A DNA stretch of 64,000 bases from Adineta ricciae (lineage: Eukaryota; Rotifera; Eurotatoria; Adinetida; Adinetidae), in NCBI GenBank assembly GCA_905250025.1, contig CAJNOJ010000007.1:744001-808000 (forward strand), in the 5' to 3' direction. Shown piece by piece: positions 59,683 to 64,000 of this stretch (position 1 is its first letter; the number at the start of each line of letters is the position of its first letter). A program made the position numbers and the translations under genes. The notes under the pieces are model-generated. The model saw nothing but the letters and a program-made list of their open reading frames with translations, was not told the DNA's origin and did no database searches.

Positions 59683-62045
59683 ATGTCGGCCGGTATTATG
59701 CCTGATATGTATCGGCATACGGCTCGTAAAAGCACCGTATCAAAAGCATTGAAGTCATCAGCAATTTTACCTGTGTGTAATAATCCAACTACACCTTATG
59801 CAACGTACAACAACAATACCAATCATCTTGATAATGAGAGCAGACAAGATTCAATCATTGATATTACGCCATGTCAAATTAAAGTAGAAGAAGAGAGTCC
59901 ACAACAATCGCAACAGCGTGAATCATTTCTCATTATACCTGATAATGAAACCGAACAAATGATTATTGCAGAAGAATATAGTCACACTAATGAAGATGTG
60001 ATTTGTGATATTCTCGAACAGATTCTAGATCAAATCACTCAGCCGTCAATTGAAACAACTCAATCGAGCTCTACCCAGGTTGATACTTGACAATGAATAC
60101 TGAAAGCATCTTTCTAATGTTGATTATTTCTTTAGATATCCAGAACGGCTTCAGTCGATACTCAGGATGTTCACAGTGCTTTAGATTCGATTATGAATCT
60201 AGTTACCGAGAATGATAATACAGATCGTATGTATAGTATGCGGAAATGATATTGTTAGCGATGAATATTTGTTTACTCTAGTTTTACCTTCAATAGCGAC
60301 TGAAAACCAAACGGAAACAAATGTATATACTAATGTATGCGAAAATACACCTATGGAATGCGAGGGACAAGTATCGACTCACCTGCAATCACACGTCGAT
60401 GATGATATTGTTGAAATCGAAGGTATGTCCTACATTGAGAATTCCCCTTCTGCATTGATCTGATTTTACTTAAGTTCGTAGTAACATTTATGTTAAAATC
60501 TTTTAGCAACATCAAATGCATTTCGTTCTGATTCTTGTATGTGTCTTTGCCACAAACCAGTACTATCGGCCAATGATGATTATATCCTATTTGAACGAGC
60601 ATTGATACAAATTAGACAAAAGCAGCAACAAGAAAGACTATTAAACAACAACTGCATTCTTCAAACGTTGAAACGTCAGCACGAAGAATTAATAAATATC
60701 TATCAGCAGAATAAAAACCCCAAGTCATCGACTGCGACTAAAATCGATCAAGAACAACAAACGAAATCCAATGTACGTGATTCACAGATTCAGACTGATA
60801 CCGCTCCGATTAGGAACGGCAAGGCAGAATCACAATACAAACCAACATTGAGCTCTCAATCAACAAACAATAGTCATTTTTCACAAACGACTTCGCGGAC
60901 TTATACTACAGCATGTAATTCCCTTCCTCTCACATCTTCTTCGACTCTATCACAACTTAGTCTTCGTCTACCAGTTAACACAACATCAACAGGAGTAGTT
61001 AGCAAAAAATCAACGATGATTACGAAAACCACCGTGATTAGTAATAATCAATCGAATGTACCTTCAGTTCTTCCACCATCACCTGTCTCATCGAATACAT
61101 CTACAAGCAACACGTCTCATGATGTTGTCGATCTAACAGAGGAAGATGAGGATGATGATGCTAACAGTCAAATATCAACATCACGACCTGTACCTATTCG
61201 ACAGGTAAATAGTAAAACTCTCTTTTTGTTTTTCATCTTTGCTAATGTGCTTCTTTTTCTTATCACTAGTCAACATCAGCTACACATCTTTCGACAACAT
61301 CTACAGCAACATCATCATCATCATCATTATCACCAACAGCAGCGACAACTGCAGCGACTCGTACTCGTGAATTTGAATTGCTGATAACATTCAAAATAAA
61401 ACATTCGTTTTTTTTTCAGGACCCATTAATCGTACCATTCGTCCAAATAACACAACTCCTAATGGACAGGTAAGACAATCAACTGAGAGAGATATTCGTT
61501 ATCAGTTTGTACCATGGTAGTTTCAAATTACATCATCTCCATCGAATGAGTACAAAAAAAAACGTTTTAGCTCTTGCCTTTTGTTTAGACATTTCCGTTA
61601 CGTTCCTTACCTGAGCATGATCCATGTGATCATAGTATTGCTCGACCACAACTGGGTATTACTCAAGAGAACGCAACAGTACGCTTAACATGGAATCTAC
61701 CAGCGACACCAATGGAATCTATTCACACCTATGAAATCTTTGCGTACAAACAGAGCGTAACAGCATCGACATCCGATTGGAAAAGGGTACATTCTTCACA
61801 AAAATCGTTCTTTTTCACCGTAAGCATTTTTTAAATTATAGATTGGTACAGTTAAATCAATGCGTTTACCAATGGCTGTAACATTGAAAGAATTCCAATC
61901 GAACAGTCATTACGCTTTCGCTGTTCGCGCTGTATCCACAACTAACACGATCGGTCCATTCTGTGAACCGAAAACAATCTTTACTGGAAACACGTCTGTT
62001 CAACCATTGCATACAAGTCAATTATTGAATGTTCCAATACCATAG
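59683..62045 (+). CDS. ATF7IP: ATF7IP/MCAF-like SETDB1 cofactor
   Basis: About eight exons starting MSAGIMPDMYRHTARK six bases after a CTTTAG acceptor. The long N-terminal and middle parts are disordered and Ser/Thr/Gln-rich. A helical segment (DDYILFERALIQIRQKQQQE) precedes a SUMO-interaction motif, HDVVDLTEEDEDDD, as in vertebrate ATF7IP. The C-terminal fibronectin III domain (ARPQLGITQENATVRLTWNL, SDWKRIGTVKSMRLPMAVTL, HYAFAVRAVSTTNTIGPFCE) matches the ATF7IP FN3 domain in order, including KIG.VK...LPMA.TL and GPFC. ATF7IP stabilises the H3K9 methyltransferase SETDB1 and links it to methyl-CpG or other readers through FN3. A CAT repeat codes for poly-Ser near 61309-61330. Confidence 0.85.
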
Positions 62046-62355
62046 AAATCGATCTCTCTGTATTCTTTCTCCAATTGAAACATATTTTGTGCCTTTGTAA
62101 ATAACTTCAACACGCGTTTACTGTGTATATAAACATTTGTGTTCGATTTGCTTCTTCTCTCTCACTCTCTTTTTTTTCATGTATTCGTACTTCTTGTCAG
62201 TTTTGTTTTTCTTTTTGTTATTGTGCTTTCTTATGCACAAATACTTAGGATGAAAATAAGACTTCCTATCCTTTTTCCTTGTTCATGTATTTGGTGATGC
62301 GAAAAAGAAATGACATAGTAGCGTTCTTTTTTTTCTTTCATTCGACAGATGTATA

Positions 62356-63832
62356 ATGTCTTCCAGTGAAGAATTACTTGAATTAGTGAAAAAGCTAAAA
62401 CGTGAACGATCATTTGTCTCTGCTGAACAAAAGCATATTCGAGAACAGTATATTCAAGTAATTCGATTCGCTGTGACTTATTTTCGTCATCTCTTTATTG
62501 TTCTTCTTCTCGTTTAGCTTCTTAAACTTGCTGAAAACGTTCAACATCGTCAATGGATAACATGTCATCAACGTTACATTCTTTCCTCGTTGATTTATCC
62601 AAATCGTAACGATCAAAACATTCAACCAAAATCATGCTTTCAACATATACAAAATCTTGACAATATCACATTTATCGATTCACATAAATATTTCAACTAT
62701 TTACAAGATTTACCGTATCTACGCTTGTTAACATATCTAAGGCAACAGCCGAACCTGCTCGCATTATTATTAGCACACGTAGAGAAGTGTGAAGGAATAT
62801 TCATAAATACCATTATACCAATATTCATCTCGGCTATTTATAATCAATGTTTGTACTATGATGACGAATTGTACATTCTTGAATTACTTCGGTCATTGAT
62901 TGATATACAACTGAGAAATGAATCAAATCCAAGAATTATTCTACAACGATCATCATGCTCATTTAAAATCGTCTTCGATGCATTTTTAACAGCATCACAA
63001 TCTTGTAAACTTTGTAAGTAAAAACGTAAGAGTCTCGATAATATTGACTAATGCGATTTCTACGTTTAGTTTTAACAGCTGCTTTACATGAGCCAATTAT
63101 GCAATTACTCATTGATGTGAATATTCCTATTTGTGACAATCAGTTCAACTTAGTTTTATTTTAGGATGAATTTTTCTATGATATCAATCCTGATATATCA
63201 CTGAATCGATTTTCCAAACAAGAACGTTTAAAAAAGTACGGATTGTAATGATTGATCTCAATTTAATTTTTCTTGTTCTTAATTAGATTTGGTCAACCAG
63301 GTACGCGAGATTATCTTGATAAAATTCAAAAATATCGTTATGTTATCATGATGAAACTATACACATTTACTTGTACATTTGTTGAAAGTTTACGTAATGC
63401 CTTGCATTTCTTTCCAACAGCACTATCATTTTTAATCTCACAAATGTTCATCATTTTATCGAAATCAAGTGAATTATCCTTACGAGAAATACGGTGTCTA
63501 TGTTGTGATATAATCATGACGTTATTTATCGGACCAGCAATATGTGAACCGGAAAAACATGGAATCATCGCTGATATACCAATCAGTACCATTGCGCGAC
63601 ATAATTTGAATCAAGTATAGGACGAAGGAAATCTCACTAGGATTATGAAGAATATCGTTTGCGTATTTAGATTGCTATTATACTTCAAACGTTGGCAATG
63701 TCAAATGATACAGATCCGAAAACAAAAGACCTGTACAGTAAATTCAAAGAGGTAATTGAAATAGGGAAAGACTTCATTTTTGTAAAATATTATCAAATAT
63801 ATACGATTCTTTTAGTCAGAGTCATCTGTTTC
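62356..63832 (+). CDS. GAPVD1: GAPVD1/RME-6-like RasGAP-Rab5 GEF (3' incomplete)
   Basis: Start MSSSEELLELVKKLKRERSF lies eight bases after a pyrimidine-rich AG. The following exons match the N-terminal half of GAPVD1 in order: ENVQHRQWITCHQRYILSSL, SCFQHIQNLDNITFIDSHKY, LTAALHEPIMQLLIDDEFFY, FGQPGTRDYLDKIQKYRYVI, LRNALHFFPTALSFLISQMF, RCLCCDIIMTLFIGPAICEP and GIIADIPISTIARHNLNQ. These cover the RasGAP-like domain. A final in-frame exon (LQTLAMSNDTDPKTKDLYSK) ends at 63753, and a possible 18-nt exon lies at 63815-63832. The VPS9 Rab5-GEF domain expected at the C-terminus is not in the window. GAPVD1 acts in endocytosis and receptor trafficking. No arginine finger could be identified with confidence. 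Confidence 0.87.
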
Positions 63833-64000
63833 TGTGAGTCATAGATGTTGTTGATTTTTGAATTTAACACCTTGTGCACCCTATAGAAGACTACCTTATT
63901 GAAATCTATTTAATTGAGAAAGAAAGATTCCATATTCGCACTGTCTATTTCATCAGCTTTGTGTTATCTGTGTATCTCTCTGTATACCTTTTTGTTTCTA

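Larger units (their letters stand above)
56261..64000 (+). other. Candidate trans-spliced gene cluster (operon): LPMO, NSE4, ATF7IP, GAPVD1
   Basis: Four genes on one strand with gaps of only 183, 146 and 310 bp between stop and next start. Each of the last three starts has a pyrimidine-rich tract and AG 6-20 bases before the ATG (57733-57734, 59675-59676, 62347-62348). The arrangement matches spliced-leader operons known from nematodes, flatworms and rotifers. Co-transcription is an inference. Confidence 0.5.

Overview
This window is AT-rich eukaryotic nuclear DNA from an invertebrate, most likely a bdelloid rotifer. The visible support is very short GT-AG introns (many 45-65 bp), animal-type gene families, and a splice-acceptor-like pyrimidine tract plus AG a few to about 40 bases upstream of many start codons, which is the pattern expected of spliced-leader trans-splicing. 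The taxon is an inference. Exon joins were deduced by eye from GT/AG sites and reading-frame continuity.

Layout. 1-751: 3' end of a neuronal calcium sensor gene. 3099-3959: secreted protein. 4168-4737: unknown basic protein. 4851-9202 (minus): two tandem DDX19/Dbp5-type RNA helicases, one with a nucleoporin-like FG-rich N-terminus. 9705-11866: branched-chain ketoacid dehydrogenase kinase. 14163-15345 (minus): AIG1/GIMAP-like GTPase. 16113-16415: neuropeptide precursor predicted to yield an RYamide. 18628-19284: Shisa-like membrane protein. 20142-21709: multi-exon protein of unknown function. 21798-24372 (minus): ILVBL/HACL2-type ThDP lyase. 25514-26592 (minus): HTATIP2-like SDR. 27152-31201: DIS3L2 exoribonuclease. 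31730-35342: Gln/Ser/Thr-rich putative regulator with a C-terminal zinc-binding module.

35708-47281 is an unstable, accessory-looking stretch. It holds two tandem PWWP-domain genes that share a 443-bp, about 99% identical cassette of no recognised family. A complete hAT transposon follows (spliced transposase, inverted ends, 8-bp target duplication). Then come remnants of an unknown gene and a 603-bp duplicated copy of the 3' end of the second PWWP gene. Assembly gaps with duplicated edges sit at both ends of the transposon.

50281-54724: tau/MAP2/MAP4-like protein with many SPVKE repeats and two 93-nt exons matching the size of tau microtubule-binding repeats. 56261-64000: four closely spaced same-strand genes, an AA15-type LPMO, the SMC5/6 kleisin NSE4, the SETDB1 cofactor ATF7IP, and the N-terminal part of the RasGAP/Rab5-GEF GAPVD1. 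Acceptor-like sites precede the last three, so this is a candidate trans-spliced operon.

Most of the window is ordinary housekeeping content. The best novelty candidates are the FG-DDX19 fusion, the PWWP plus cassette family, the RYamide precursor, the minimal tau-like gene and the putative operon.
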